From positions 124,001 through 188,000 of the forward strand of contig RCNN01000006.1 of the NCBI GenBank assembly GCA_003667245.1: DNA of 64,000 bases, read 5' to 3'. This stretch comes from Heterostelium multicystogenum. Its lineage: Eukaryota; Evosea; Eumycetozoa; Acytosteliales; Acytosteliaceae. Made by a program: the position numbers and the translations under genes. Every line of letters starts with the position of its first letter. Positions within the stretch are counted from its first letter, which is position 1. Below the pieces are notes generated by a model. It worked only from the letters and a program-made list of their open reading frames with translations. It ran no database searches and was not told the origin of the DNA. Shown piece after piece: positions 11,195-23,104 of this stretch.

Positions 11195-12508
11195 ATGCAA
11201 TCAACTAGATATCTACTAAGATTAAATATCAATCTAAATCAAAGATATTATCATTGTTGGTAGAAGTAGTAGTAGTACAATCAGAAATTGCATTAGTAGT
11301 AGCAATAAAAACAACTACTTTTTAGATTCAACTTCTTTTAGATTGAAGAATTATACTAATAATATATATAATAGTCAAATAAGAAGTTATAGTAGTACTG
11401 GTAATAATAGTAGTAATATTAATAATATAAATGAATCATCTTCTACTTTGTCTTTGAGTGAAATTAATATTGGTAGTTTAAAAGTCAATGGAGATGTTCT
11501 ATCGAGTAAACCTAAGCTTGAAAATGGATTTTGGACACTCTCTACACCTACTTTGGAAATAGGTAGAAAGATGCTACCACTTCTACTGGCAAGATATCTA
11601 TGCAAACGCTATCCAAATCTAACTGATCAATATATGGTGCCAATCATCAGATTCATTACTTTGCCAGTGGTTTATTCAAACATATTCTGTCATCTCCAAC
11701 TTGACAAATATATAACATTAGATGTATGTGCCTCATATTCAATCCACATAAGATACCTACTAACCTAATATTCATCATCATCATCATCATCATCATCATT
11801 CCACTACAGTCACACGTTACATCACAAGCCGACAAAAACTTTATTTATAACAACTATTTGGTATCACTGATTGGTCAAATATATGTCGAACAAGTATGTA
11901 ATGATCTACAATGCTTCATACATCTAATGAGATGAGCAATTGATATTAATATCCTATCATACGACCATAGGGAGACGCACCAATTATCGAACATATACTA
12001 CCTGAATTCATTCAGTACTTGGACAACCTTACACCTGAACAACTAGAGTTTTATAATTTAACCGATTACTCTCAGCAATCATTGTTGAAGAAAATGCCAC
12101 AAGTATCAATCAACAAACTACCGATTCCAACATGGTTTTCAAGTATTGTCCTAGCTTCAGTTGGACTGACAATCATCTAGCAAGATTACAAATCACTTCT
12201 ACAACAACAAGGAAGAGGCTCACCCAATTTCCAGTAAGTTAGTTCATTACAATTCAATTCCACTCACTCATAGTGGACAGTACATGTTATTAACAATTCT
12301 TCAATTCAATTATAATTATAGATTGGTTCAAGAAACAGGTAGAGGTAGTAAAGACTCGATATTCTTTTATGTTTTATACAACCAAAAGCCAAAGAGTACA
12401 GCACACGAAATTCTTGGATATGGTGCTGCATCATCAATGAAACAAGCTCAAATTGAAGCAACAACCGATTCATTGGTAAGACAACTTTATTATCCACAAA
12501 ATAAATAA
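11195..12508 (+). CDS. mrpl44: Mitochondrial large-subunit ribosomal protein L44-like (dsRBD)
   Basis: The start at 11195 gives an Arg/Ser/Asn-rich, acid-poor presequence typical of mitochondrial import. A frame break near 11245 must be bridged. Introns at about 11730-11810, 11895-11972 and 12233-12321 splice in frame. The middle is RNase III-like in organisation (QADKNFIYNNYLVSLIGQIYVEQ). The C-terminus is a double-stranded RNA-binding fold: DYKSLLQQQGRG, then FFYVLYNQ...G.GAASSMKQAQIEATTDSL. L44 uses this RNase III plus dsRBD layout without catalysis. An in-frame TAG lies at about 12178, just before the dsRBD. Confidence 0.6.
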
Positions 12509-13108
12509 ATTTAATCAAACATTACAATCACATTCAAATCAAACATAAACATATATACATATAATATATATATAAAATATATAACTTTTTTTTTATTAAA
12601 CAAATAACAATAGGATCAAAATTAAAAAATTATTTCTAAATACTATTATCTATCTGAATGAATGTATATGATTTACAAATAAACATTATTCCTCTGGAGT
12701 GAAATATTCGTTAGTTGACAATGATATAACTAGATAGATTGATTGTAGAAATGATTGATTTAAAAAGATAATAGTTGGGAAAAAAAAAAGATGTAGATTG
12801 AATTATATAAACGATTGGTTGGAAGTAGTTTGGTCTTTGTTTAAAGAGTTTACATTTGGTTGCCAGTATTACCAATTAATGAGAGGTTTTTATGCCCCTC
12901 TAGTCTCTCTTCTAGAAGTTACAGTTGTGGCACTGGTTATTTTTTATGTTGTTTTTGTTTGATGTAGTTGTTGGAGGTTGTAGTAGTTGTTGTTTTTGTT
13001 ATTTTTGTTGTTTCTTTTATATTAGAGGGGCAAACCTGCTCATGGAAATCATCTGTGGCATCCTCTCCAGAGAAAAGTTTGAAGTGGTGCGCTTGGCTCG
13101 CCGTAGAG
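12509..13108. other. Convergent spacer between mL44-like gene and eRF1
   Basis: Both neighbours end here, so 3' untranslated regions and polyadenylation signals are expected. AATAAA occurs just after the mL44-like stop. No credible gene is present. A GC-rich inverted repeat at 12893-12902 and 13023-13032 is listed separately. Confidence 0.5.
12893..13032. repeat. 10-bp GC-rich inverted repeat enclosing 120 bases
   Basis: tgcccctcta at 12893-12902 is the exact reverse complement of tagaggggca at 13023-13032. In such AT-rich DNA two matching GC-rich arms are unusual. The enclosed part is T/G rich. It may close a structured 3' UTR of eRF1 or a small non-coding RNA. Confidence 0.5.
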
Positions 13109-14525
13109 TCAAAAGTCGCTGTCGGATGAGTCGTATTCATTGTCGTCCAATCCAATGTTGTCGTAGTCGTTCAAGGTAGCCAAATCAAGCTTGTAACGCA
13201 AGAGACCACCAATACCACCAAAACCTTTACAGAATTGAGAACCTTCTTGTGAACGGTTGTGATGAAACTCCAAGTGTGCACCGAATTGACGGTAGTTGTT
13301 GGCGAACCACTCGACCAATGGGATGGCCTCGGACCAAGTCGTACTCAATTCCGGTCTCCTTGTCCTTCATGAAGGATTGGTCCTTCTCTTGTTCCTTGGT
13401 GAGATAGAGGATCTTCTCCTTATCTTCATTTGGCAACTTGATAGCGTAACGAGTGACTTCCCAATGCTTCCCAGACAATGAGTGTGCTGACAGCACCCAA
13501 ATCGAGTGCCTTGATAGTATCAGCAACACCCAAAGCAAACCTTTCCAGTGTCTTGTGCGATTTCATCGAAGAATTGGCAAATCAACTTCTTCTCTTGAAC
13601 AAACTTTACATTGGTCAAGACCTCAGCGGACAACTCAATAGCTTGATTGAAACCGTTGTCACCACCATAGGAAACGTCAACAATCTTCAATACCTTGTCA
13701 CGAAGACGTTGATCAAACATATCAGAAGTATTCAAATCATTTCTTAAAAATCTGCACTACCAGCAATAATTAAACCATTTACATTAACCTATAAAAATAA
13801 AAGATATGATGTCAATAAAGGTTTACCAAATATTATTATTATGAATCGTTTAATATTAACTTACCTTGTCGTTGGTAATGTAGAATTGAGTAGCCAACTC
13901 TGATACCTTACGAACGTAATTGTGACGCTTTTCAAGACGGAGACGAGCGAAACGAAGTGCAGATTGACCACCACGACCGTGCTTCTTTGGAAGATCTACA
14001 GTGATCTTGTGGAGAACGGTTCTGGTGCTACCGCAGAGTACACCAAAGAGAGCACCATTACCATCGACGACGATGAAACCAAACTTCTCGTCAGACTCGA
14101 GCAACTCACCGAGTGGTGCAGTGTGGAACTTGTTGTCACACAAGTAGAGGGAGGTGTTGAATTGGCTTGAATGGCTCAATGTCAATGTTGACCTTCTTCT
14201 CCTTACCTTCGGCAGTGACGATGGTACCACAGTAGATGACCAAACCGTTTTCTGGGACACGGTTGTACAACTTGAGACGTTGTTGTGTTGAGGTGATAGC
14301 ACCGAGAACCGACAAACGATTGACTCTAGACTTGATATTTGAAGCTGTACCAAACTCTTCTGCCAACATCTTTGATACCTTTGTGATCTGATCACCTGGA
14401 CGGATGATCAAGGAAATCATAGATGTACCATTACCTCTAGCAGCTTCAAGATTCTTGATGAGCTTCTTGATCTTCCATTGTTCGACTTGCTTGTCGAGTT
14501 CTTGATCTTCTGGATTTCCTGACAT
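13109..14525 (-). CDS. erf1: Peptide chain release factor eRF1
   Basis: Translation termination factor that reads all three stop codons and triggers peptide release. The start at 14525 gives [20 protein letters not shown]. Domain 1 has the NIKS stop-codon loop ([11 protein letters not shown]) and the YLCDNKF motif. Domain 2 has the catalytic GGQ ([15 protein letters not shown]). Domain 3 ends in the usual acidic tail (YDSSDSDF). One intron lies at about 13790-13865. Frame breaks occur near 14161 (one extra base in the FKPI-NTSLYLC region), 13520, 13440 and 13340. As eRF1 is essential and every motif is intact, these are almost certainly sequence errors. Confidence 0.95.
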
Positions 14526-16122
14526 TTCTTAATTTTACTTTTTTTGTTTAAAAAATAAATATTAATAAACTCTTTTCTTTTTATGTTTTTTTTTTCTTTT
14601 TCTTATTTTTGTATATGTATAATTATAAAGTTATTATTATTGCTATTATTTGTAATGAATGTTGTTGTTATTAAAATATACAGAGGATAATGAAGTGTAA
14701 TTTTAAATTAGTTTTGCTTAGTTTTAATTTAAATAAGCAATGCTATCTATCTATTATATGTAGCTGTGTATTGTTGTTGAAGCGTCGTCGTTGGAGGAGG
14801 ACGGATGGTAGGATGTTGTTTGTCGAGAGATGTTTAAGAAACGTTTCTTTATTTTTTCTTTTTATTATGATACTAATATTGTTTATGTTTTTTTTTTTTG
14901 TTTTTTAAATTGATTATTATGTTGTTTTCTCAATTACTTCTCTGTATTGTAATTTAACCCTTCGATCTCAAATGTCAAGATGTTTAGGTTGAAATAGGAA
15001 GGTAACAATGTGTTGACGTGGTTTGACCTGTAAATATCATATTTACTAAAATAGCTTTATACGACCAATAAAGATCGAATCGCTCGTCAACCATTGAATC
15101 GATTCCGTTGTTTTTTAATTGAACTATCAATGATCGGTCCAATTGTATATTTAATTTCCTACTACTTTATGCTGTGAGAAGTGCACTATTACTACTATTA
15201 TTACTACTATTACTGCTTGTTATATCTTTACGGATGATGACGATGATGATAATGTAGGTGTAGGGCAATTTATTAACTGCAGAATAGGGGAGAGCGTTGA
15301 TCAGCTAGCTGATAAGATACATTACATTTATTGTTTTTTAGAAATGATATAAATTCTAAATTCTAATATATGTGTATATTAGGATATTGATTTAGGATTT
15401 TATTGAAATTCACAATCTAACAACCAACCAAGTAGAAAGAGATAGATAAATAGTCAGTGGTGTTACCAAAAACAAAATGATTTATCTACCAGTCGATATT
15501 TCAAAAAACGTTTGTCAAAAATAAATAAAAAAAATGAAAAAATAAAACACCAATTTTTATTTTATTCTATTTATTGTTTGGGTGACAATCAGCAATGCAT
15601 TGTCTATTGATCTGTCTTTCCTAAACTCACTCACATATGCGGAGATATCTATAATATTAAAAGATAGACTTCAAATTGAATCAAAATGAACTGAATTGAA
15701 TAGAATTAGTAGTTTAAATATATAATGATAATATCCTTATTACTTCATATTGTTTATAGCTTTTAACTTATAAAATTGTATTGGTTATGTTTTCTAAAGT
15801 ATCAAAGTTAGGTGTGGTGAACGTATCGTTCGATTCCAAATTCATCTACTTCACCATTCTAACATGTCTGATTCATGGTTCAAAGAGTCAGAATAATATT
15901 ATTGTTGTATTTGGAATTGTTAGAATATTTACTTCCAATGAGTAATGGAATGGATATACTCTAACACGATAGTATTCTAATAAACTCATAGAAATAACGA
16001 TGTCATAGAATATTAAATTCTATGAATACCATACATGTTGATAGTTGATAGAATTTTTTATGTTGATCAATTAAGTCATATGATGGAGTTGTTGGAATAC
16101 CCTGAAGAGAACTTCTGACAAT
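14526..16122. other. Long intergenic region, eRF1 promoter side
   Basis: About 1.6 kb without a supported gene. It holds poly-T/poly-A stretches near 14580-14600 and 15520-15560, a (tac)n-like tract near 15187-15215, and a 14-bp perfect palindrome at 15300-15313. I found no tRNA boxes. The eRF1 promoter must lie in the first few hundred bases. Confidence 0.5.
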
Positions 16123-16500
16123 TCATGGCAGCCATTGAATATCGATTCGATGATCCAATTTGAAATCGAAATAGCTGAACACACATATATTAGAACATCC
16201 ATCTAAATAATAATTAAATTGAACGTGTCTATTTTTATGGAATTCCGGCTGCAAGAAGTAATGAATTAAGTTACAAAGCCCAATATCATAATACATAATA
16301 GTGTTGTGTAAAGTGTTGAACCAATGTTCTATTCTAAATTGACCAACTTTATACAACAACAAACATTTAGCACCATGATGTTGGATAAATAGTGCTGCAA
16401 ATTCAGAAGAAGCAACCCCAACCAAAAAAAACTTTAAATATTCGAATTTGCTTCCATTCCATTTTTAGAGAGAATTCTCTGTGTTTAAAATATCTTCCAT
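16123..16500 (-). pseudogene. Hypothetical reverse frame with an early in-frame stop
   Basis: From an ATG at 16500 the frame reads 11 codons, meets a TAA at 16467-16465, and continues open in the same frame to 16123, giving about 125 residues in total. The continuation (KFEYLKFFLVGVASSEFAALF) starts with a hydrophobic strand like the first strand of a nucleotide-binding fold, but a P-loop is not present. Composition looks protein-like. I do not recognise a family. It may be a decayed gene. Confidence 0.3.
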
Positions 16501-16678
16501 GACACTACTTTAAAATTGAATTCCAAAATTCATCAATATAAATCGGGGCCAATTTGAAGTCAATCATCATTTAAATCAAAATTATATTGATATACTAAAT
16601 ATAAATATATAGATATATATATACAACTCTAGTTTAAGTTTTAAAACTAAATACATTACAACTTTTAAAAAAAACAAA

Positions 16679-17413
16679 ATGACTATCACTTTAACTTATG
16701 TATGTTTAATAATAATAATAATAATGTTGGAGGGAATTATTTAGTTAATGTTTTGGATACTAATAGATTTATTATTATTGTTAATTAGTTCAACAGTAGA
16801 GGTAAAGCCGAACACATTAGATTGATTTTGGCTTACTTACAAATCGATTATAAAGATGAGAGAATCAGTGGAATCTCTGATGAGTTGCGTAGCAAGTTGA
16901 CCTTTGGTCAAGTTCCATTGTATGAGGATGGTGAGGTATCTTTGGTACAATCTGTCGCCATTGCCAGATATATTGCCAAGAAAATACAACTTTGCTGGTG
17001 CCAATGCAGTCGAGAGTGCTCTTGCTGACAGCTTTGTAGATAGTGTTCCAGATGTCATCATTCCATTGCGTAATGCTAATGATGATGCTTCCAAATTGAA
17101 GTACCGTAACGAAACTTTACCAAAAGTATGTAATAGAAATATATTATTCTTTGATCTACTGATCTAACCATTTTCAATTAGTTCTTGAAGGCATGGGAGA
17201 CAACTTTGGTTAAGAATGGTGGAAAGCATATTGTTGGTTCAGGTTATACATGGGCTGATGTTGCCATCTACTACGGATTGTGGTTCCTCCAAAACAACGG
17301 TTTTTAACGATGTCATTTCTCAATACCCAACCATCACAGGATTTGTCGCTGCTTTTGAAGCACTTCCACAAATTGCCACCTACTTGAAGAACAGACCTGT
17401 CACTACCTTCTAA
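16679..17413 (+). CDS. Glutathione S-transferase, first of a tandem pair
   Basis: Cytosolic detoxification enzyme that conjugates glutathione. The first exon encodes MTITLTY and splices over about 100 bases to FNSRGKAEHIRLILAYLQIDY, which is the thioredoxin-fold start of sigma/alpha-type GSTs with the catalytic Tyr in the first strand. QVPLYEDGEVSLVQSVAIARYIA contains the cis-Pro and the glutathione-binding QS pair. The helical domain has YTWADVAIYY with the conserved Asp capping box. A second intron lies at about 17127-17181. Frame breaks near 16985 and 17280-17305 look like indel errors. Length is about 200 residues, as usual. Confidence 0.9.
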
Positions 17414-17916
17414 AAAAACTAAAATATCTAAATAATCCAATAAATGTATAAATTTCAATAATCATAAAACTACAGTTATTGACTCTCTGTTTTTTGTATT
17501 TTTCAAGAAATACAAATATAATTTGGATATTTTCATATATAAGTGATTGATAGGTATTGATAGATCTATTAGAAGGATCATTCAAGAACAAACATTTTTG
17601 ATTCAAAAAATAGAGTCAAATTGGATAGGATGTCTATGACCAATAATACAGAAAACATTAGATATATCTCAAGTGATCAGTGTGTCTCATGAAAACTTAA
17701 AAGAATAGAATGTGTGAGTTGTAGAATTATTGTTGTGCCAATAGAATGTAAACAACACATGGTTCCATTCCTTTGTAAAATTAAAAAAACACCCTTTTAT
17801 ATAAATAAAATTAATATCTGCAACTTAATTCAGAATTCAGTACATTATTTACATTTACATTACATTTAATATAATTATAATAAACTTATAGTTATAATAT
17901 AAAGAATCAATACAAT
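17414..17916. other. Spacer between the two GST genes
   Basis: AT-rich DNA holding the 3' end of the first GST gene and the promoter of the second. No gene or repeat is recognised. Confidence 0.5.
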
Positions 17917-18597
17917 ATGACTATTCCTACACTTATATATGTATGTGTTGTTTAGATATATTAGATCAAGTAAAAATAATGTTTGATTAATTATGACAAT
18001 CTAACATGTTGTAAACTTTAGTTTAATAGAAGAGGCAGAGGTGAGTTTATCAGACTGATTCTTGCTTATCTGAAGGTGGAATATAAGGATGAGAGAATTG
18101 AAGAAATAACTGAGGAGCTTAAGAGTAGATTGCCTTAATCATCAAGTACCTCTTTATGAGGATGATGATGTGAAGTTGGTGCAGTCGATCTCCATTGCCA
18201 GATACATTGCAAATAAATATGGCTTTGCTGGTGAGACTCTAGTAGAACGTGCTTTGGCCGATAGCTTGGTAGACAGTACATCGGATACAATAGTACCAAT
18301 CAGATTGCAACAGCTAGTAATGATGAGAAAGCCATTCAAAAACTACGAGATGAAACACTACCCAGATTCCTCAAATCATGGGAAAACAGCTTAATTTCCA
18401 ATGGATCTACTCAATTCATTGGAAAATCCTACACCTGGGCCGACGTCTATATCTACTACACACTCTATTTCTTCAACACCAACGGCTTCTCTGAAGTGGT
18501 AAGCCAATATCCAACATTATCAAGATTCTACATTGCCTTTGAATCGATTCCACAGATAGCAAACTATTTAAAGACCAGGCCCCTCACCATCAAATAA
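17917..18597 (+). CDS. Glutathione S-transferase, second of a tandem pair
   Basis: Paralogue of the gene 0.5 kb upstream, with the same first-exon layout: MTIPTLIY, an intron after the catalytic Tyr region, then FNRRGRGEFIRLILAYLKVEY. HQVPLYEDDDVKLVQSISIARYIANKYGFAG is intact and the C-terminal YTWADVYIYYTLYFF keeps the Asp box. Breaks near 18135 and 18305 interrupt the frame. The second intron of the first gene is missing: the coding sequence is continuous across DETLPRFLKSWENS. It may have been lost here or gained in the other copy. Confidence 0.88.
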
Positions 18598-19104
18598 CCA
18601 TCCCTCTTTCTCATCATCATCATAAATAAAACCATTTTTATAACTACTGTATAGCAATAGCAGGTATCTGTCACTGATAATATTATATATACACACCACG
18701 TCCATGATTCGACACTTTTTTTCTCCGAGAATGACAAGTCGCATTTCAAAGTAAAAACAAAGTCGTCATGAAAACTCGAGGAGTTTTTAAATGAAATTCA
18801 GATGAAATACATTGTAGATTAAAAAAAAGTTGATTCAATAGTTGGTTTCACGTTAAAATTAAAATTTTCAAATTTGTTCAATGTTTATTGTTTTTTGGAT
18901 TTTTATCATTCATTTTTAATCTTTATTTATACTAATATAAATATATATTGTTGTTGATTATAATATAAATATATATAGCTAATACCTAATACTATTTATT
19001 ATACTTACTAAATCAATATTTATATATTACTACTACGATCTTATAGTTAACTACTTTACATTATTGGTACCATACCTAATAAAGAAAAAACGAAAGGTTA
19101 AAAC
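18598..19104. other. Intergenic, no gene seen
   Basis: AT-rich spacer with TATATAT runs near 18930-18980. It should contain the promoter of the DNAJC7-like gene. Confidence 0.5.
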
Positions 19105-21097
19105 ATGGATCATGAAGCTTTAAAGATTAAAGGAAACGAAGCCTTTAAACAACAAAACTATCAGGAAGCAATTAGATGTTTTTACAGAGGCAATAGGTAT
19201 GTTTCAGTGTTAAGTTACTACTCTTCTTGAAATGGAAATACAATAGAAAGAAGAATAGTCGACTGTTGTATTTTTTTTTTAAAGTATGTATATATATATA
19301 CTAACGAATGAATATTTGTTGTTTGTTTATAGAAATGTCAAATGGAAAGATTGCTGTATATTATGGTAATAGAGCAGCTGCTCATCTTGCGATTGGAACT
19401 AAGAGCTCGTTGACAGAAGCTATCAGAGACTCAGAGAAAGCAGTCGAGTTGGACAGAAATTTCATTAAAGGATATACCCGTGCCTCAAAGGCATTCGTAC
19501 AGCTCGGCAAATTCGATCAAGCTCAAACTGTTATTGTAAGCGGTTTGGTAGTTGATCCAAGAAACAATGAATTGCTAGCAGAGAAGAACAGCATAGAAGC
19601 ACTCAAGCGTCAGTTCCAAACTGCACAAGACAACTTTGCTAGCAACCCAACCCAAGCATTGAATCAAATCGAATCTGTATTACAACAAGCTAAATTCTTT
19701 ACACCAGCCATTACTTTAAAGGCCAAACTTTTAATTGAAACAAAACAATACGCAAAAGCTTCAACTCTAGTTGCGTAAGTAAGATGTTAGCAACCGATCT
19801 GTTTGATACGATCGGTTCACAGCTAATTACATGGAAAATCAATGACTAACGCATTGCATACTATTATAGTTCATTATTACAAGAAGATCAAACACAATCA
19901 GAGTTTTTATATTTAAGAGGTTTGGCACTCTACTATTCAAACAGTTTAGCAGCTGCAGCCCAACATTTCCAAAATTCACTTGTTTACGACCCAGATTATT
20001 CTGCAAGTAGAATAGCTTTTAAAGGTATGTATCTGTTGAATTAGATTTCTATAAATTTGTTATTTAGATATTAACATGGATTTCATATCTGAAGAGATTA
20101 AAACAACTTGAAGCAAAGAAAAAAAGAAGGAAATGATGCATTCACCAGTAAGAATTATACACTAGCATATCAACTTTTTGGTGAAGCTTTGGAGATTGAC
20201 CCAAAGTTTGATTTATTAAATGCACAATTATATATAATATAGAGCAGCAGCCGCTGTACAGGTATGTAGTTAATATATTTCACTCTATTTGCTTTTACAA
20301 AATTAAGTACTAATATTGTTTTTATAGTTGAATAAAATTAAAGAAGCAATTGATGATTGTACAAAAGCAATCGATTTAGATCCAAATTATGTAAAGGCAT
20401 TGTCAAGAAGAGCTCAGTGCTACGTTAAGCAAGAGATGTACGAAGAGGCCGTCAGAGACTACGAGAGAGCTAAGACTTTGGATCCAGAAAAATGCTGATA
20501 TCCACAGTAATCTCAAGCAAGCAAAAATCGATTTGAAGAAGTCTCTCAAGAAGGACTATTACAAGATTTTGGGTGTTTCAAAGGAAGCCAACGAATCAGA
20601 GATCAAGAAAGCTTACAGAAAGTTGGCACTCCAATACCATCCAGATAAGAACAGTACCCTCCCAGAGGAGGACAAGCTGAAGGCCGAGAAAATGTTTAAG
20701 GACGTAGGTGAAGCTTACAGCGTGCTGAGCGACCCAAAGAAGAAACAACGTTACGATATGGGTCAAGACGAAAATGGTATGCCATTCGACAGCGAAGGAT
20801 TTTCAGGATTCGGTGGTGGTGGTGGAATGGACTACTCTAACATCTTCAACATGTTCATGCGTGGTGGCATGGGTGGAGGTGGAATGGGTGGAATGGGTGG
20901 AATGGGAGGATTCCAACAACAAGGATTCGGTGGTGGAATGCCTTTCCATTTCCACACTGGTGGTGATGACGATGATGATGGATTTTCAAGTTTCGGTGGT
21001 CATCCATTTGGTGGAATGGGTGGTGGTTTTTAGACAACAGCAGCAACAACAACGTGGTCAAAAGAGAGGAGGTCAAACAGGTTTCAAATGGGGCTAA
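19105..21097 (+). CDS. dnajc7: TPR and J-domain co-chaperone, DNAJC7 (TPR2) type
   Basis: Co-chaperone expected to link Hsp70 and Hsp90 in the cytosol. The start is [23 protein letters not shown], the first of several TPR repeats. Further TPR helices include [22 protein letters not shown] and [22 protein letters not shown]. The J domain follows near 20550-20760 with the diagnostic HPD (QYHPDKN), which stimulates Hsp70 ATPase. A Gly/Met-rich region and a Gln-rich basic tail end the protein. There are introns at about 19196-19331, 19775-19868, 20023-20069 and 20262-20328. A T5 run at 21027-21031 moves the frame just before the tail; with one T fewer the tail FRQQQQQQ...GFKWG is joined. Other small breaks lie near 20100 and 20495. 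Confidence 0.9.
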
Positions 21098-21877
21098 GAT
21101 CAAGCACTTATTTTATATAATATAATATAATCGAAGTTTTAAATAAATAAATTTAGTTTTATTTAAATTATTCGATTTCTTTCCGCCCACCTGTTTCTTA
21201 AATCACAAAGATAGAAGATTCAATTTATTTATTATTGATTTGTATTACCATTGTAGATGATAGATACTTGTAGTATCTTTCATACCACAACGATATATTT
21301 ATATAACTTCTTAATTTTTAAATAAATGATTTATGTTTAAATTCTTTAAAGTATAAAAGGATTGAGTACAACAACATGTAGATCATTATTAAGTTATAAG
21401 AAAACTTATCTTTTCTGTTATTAAAATAAATGGTATTATATATATTATGTTTTTCAATAGTTAATTTATCTAACCTTATTAATCAAATGGTCTTTGTGTA
21501 TAATAGTTTGGTACCTATAAAGTAAATCGTTTGCGTGAGCAATGTGAACTATGTCAGACCTTTGGTTCATCTGTACAACACACTGTCCAAAGAGGAAAAG
21601 TCTCACATAAAATGATATTTTCAGCTGGCAATCCATCTTGGATGCAATAATCAATCACAGATTGGATCATCTATTAAAGAATAGATTATTGAATGATTGT
21701 TATTTTGTTACAACATGTTTCGTCCCAATGCCTAAAATAAATATTGTATTTTATTATCTTTAATAATACATAATCTAATAATGAAAATAGTTCCATATCG
21801 GTAAGTCTATTACTTCTATTTCCATAGGGTATCACTGCAAAAATGATTATCGTATTGTGTGTTTTTCATTGCAGTAT
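21098..21877. other. Convergent spacer, DNAJC7-like and C2 genes
   Basis: Both neighbours end here. A reverse open frame from about 21672 (MIQSVIDYC start, broken after some 40 codons) looks weakly protein-like, but I cannot assign it. AT repeats lie at 21118-21132. Confidence 0.4.
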
Positions 21878-22724
21878 CTAAAGTACACCTGCTATACCAC
21901 CGGCAATGTAGGCGGCAGTCTTTGCATTCTCCTTAAACTCTGAGGTTAGCTTCTTGGTCCATCCATTGACAACCGAATACTTATTGTATAATCTCTTTGG
22001 AAAGCCAGACTTTGAAACATAGGGTCCTTGGTCGAGGTTTCTCGAGTATTGATCCATACGTCTGATACGGAGTTCTTCTCTTTCAATGTAAAATGGAAGT
22101 GAACCAGGTACGTGAACTCTCCAGTTGATGTATGGTGTGTTGTTACCATCTGTTTCCCATCCAAAGTTGACGGCAGTGAGTGAGATCTTGAGCTTGCCTT
22201 TATCAGCATACGATAGATTCTCCACTGTTACGACCTCTCCTCTTGGGAGAACCGATGGGTCGATGGTTACGAAACCAAGGAAATCGTCGGAGCCGATTGT
22301 ATCCTTATCCCAAATCTCTAAAATTATCAAATCATCATCTATTCTTTCGATGTCAACAGTAAAATGATTCATTCCATTGTGGATTTAGGGTTGCATTCTT
22401 CACTGTAGTCTTGAGCTTGATTTGTTTTTCCTTCTCACTTTCATAACTAGGCAAGTGAATTACTACATAGGGATCAGATTTTCCATTAACATCCATAGCC
22501 ATCAAGTCAATACCTTCTATAATCTTTATAACAAGTTTTCCTAGTTATTGTTATTAGTCATAGTAATGATTGTATATACTAATTAGTATTGATTCTTTCA
22601 TCTTTAGATCAAATAGTAAGTGTTTACCTTTCTCGGCTCTAGTATATTCGGTTCCTTCCTCCCAGTTGAGTTTGTAGTTTCCTGGAAAGTACTTCTTATC
22701 ATCGAAAACAAAGGTTTCTGTCAT
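21878..22724 (-). CDS. C2-domain protein
   Basis: Reverse gene starting at 22724 (MTETFVFDDKKYFPGNYKLNWEEG). After an intron the C2 domain begins with GKLVIKIIEGIDLMAMDVNGKSDPYVVI, the classic calcium-loop 1 with DVNGKSDPY. NATLNPQWNE and IWDKDTIGSDDFLG give loop 3 with paired acidic residues, so calcium and phospholipid binding is expected. The C-terminal part (INWRVHVPGSLPFYIEREELRIRRMDQYSRNLD region) is unfamiliar and ends with a small Gly/Ala segment (AAYIAGGIAGVL) that could touch a membrane. One frame break lies near 22370. About 250 residues. Confidence 0.8.
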
Positions 22725-23104
22725 TTTTGTTAATATATAAATATTTCTATTTCTAGATGAGACACAAATATAATAGAAAATTATTAGATCTTTTTTTTGA
22801 TAAGTTTGTAAATCGAGCTGCCCTTCTTTTTATAAAAAACATCATAACTGTCTTTTTGGGAGTTTTGGCAAAATTCAACGAAAATGTGTGTCCTTTAACA
22901 ATTTATAGCAAAAATATAAAAAATAAACAAAAAACAATTCACTTGTGTTGTACCCCCTTGTTTTTTTTTTGTATGCATTTTTCTGTGATATAATACCAAA
23001 GATATCTTTTTAAAACTCAAATCTTAAAGATAAAGAAATACATTAGAAAGCTTTATGTTGAAGGAATTTGGAAAATAGTTAAAGTGGTACCAACTAAAAC
23101 CAAA
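22725..23104. promoter_or_regulatory. Divergent promoter region, C2 gene and B-box copy B
   Basis: The C2 gene and B-box copy B are transcribed away from each other. The region is AT-rich with poly-T tracts at 22790-22798 and 22965-22975. No specific site recognised. Confidence 0.4.

Noticed and set aside
10934..11200. Reverse open frame of 88 codons in the AlgH/mL44 promoter region
   Set aside because: Overlaps the start of the mL44-like gene, ends in Leu/His runs, and shows no homology or splice structure.
12925..13179. Forward open frame rich in Phe/Cys/Val downstream of eRF1
   Set aside because: It spans T/G-rich 3' DNA and runs into the antisense of the eRF1 end; no gene-like composition.
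15805..15840. gttcgattcc, like a tRNA B box
   Set aside because: No T-arm pairing and no A box or acceptor stem upstream.
22757..22993. Forward frame of 78 codons upstream of B-box copy B
   Set aside because: Lies in promoter DNA with poly-T and poly-A runs; Phe/Lys/Asn bias typical of AT-rich noise.
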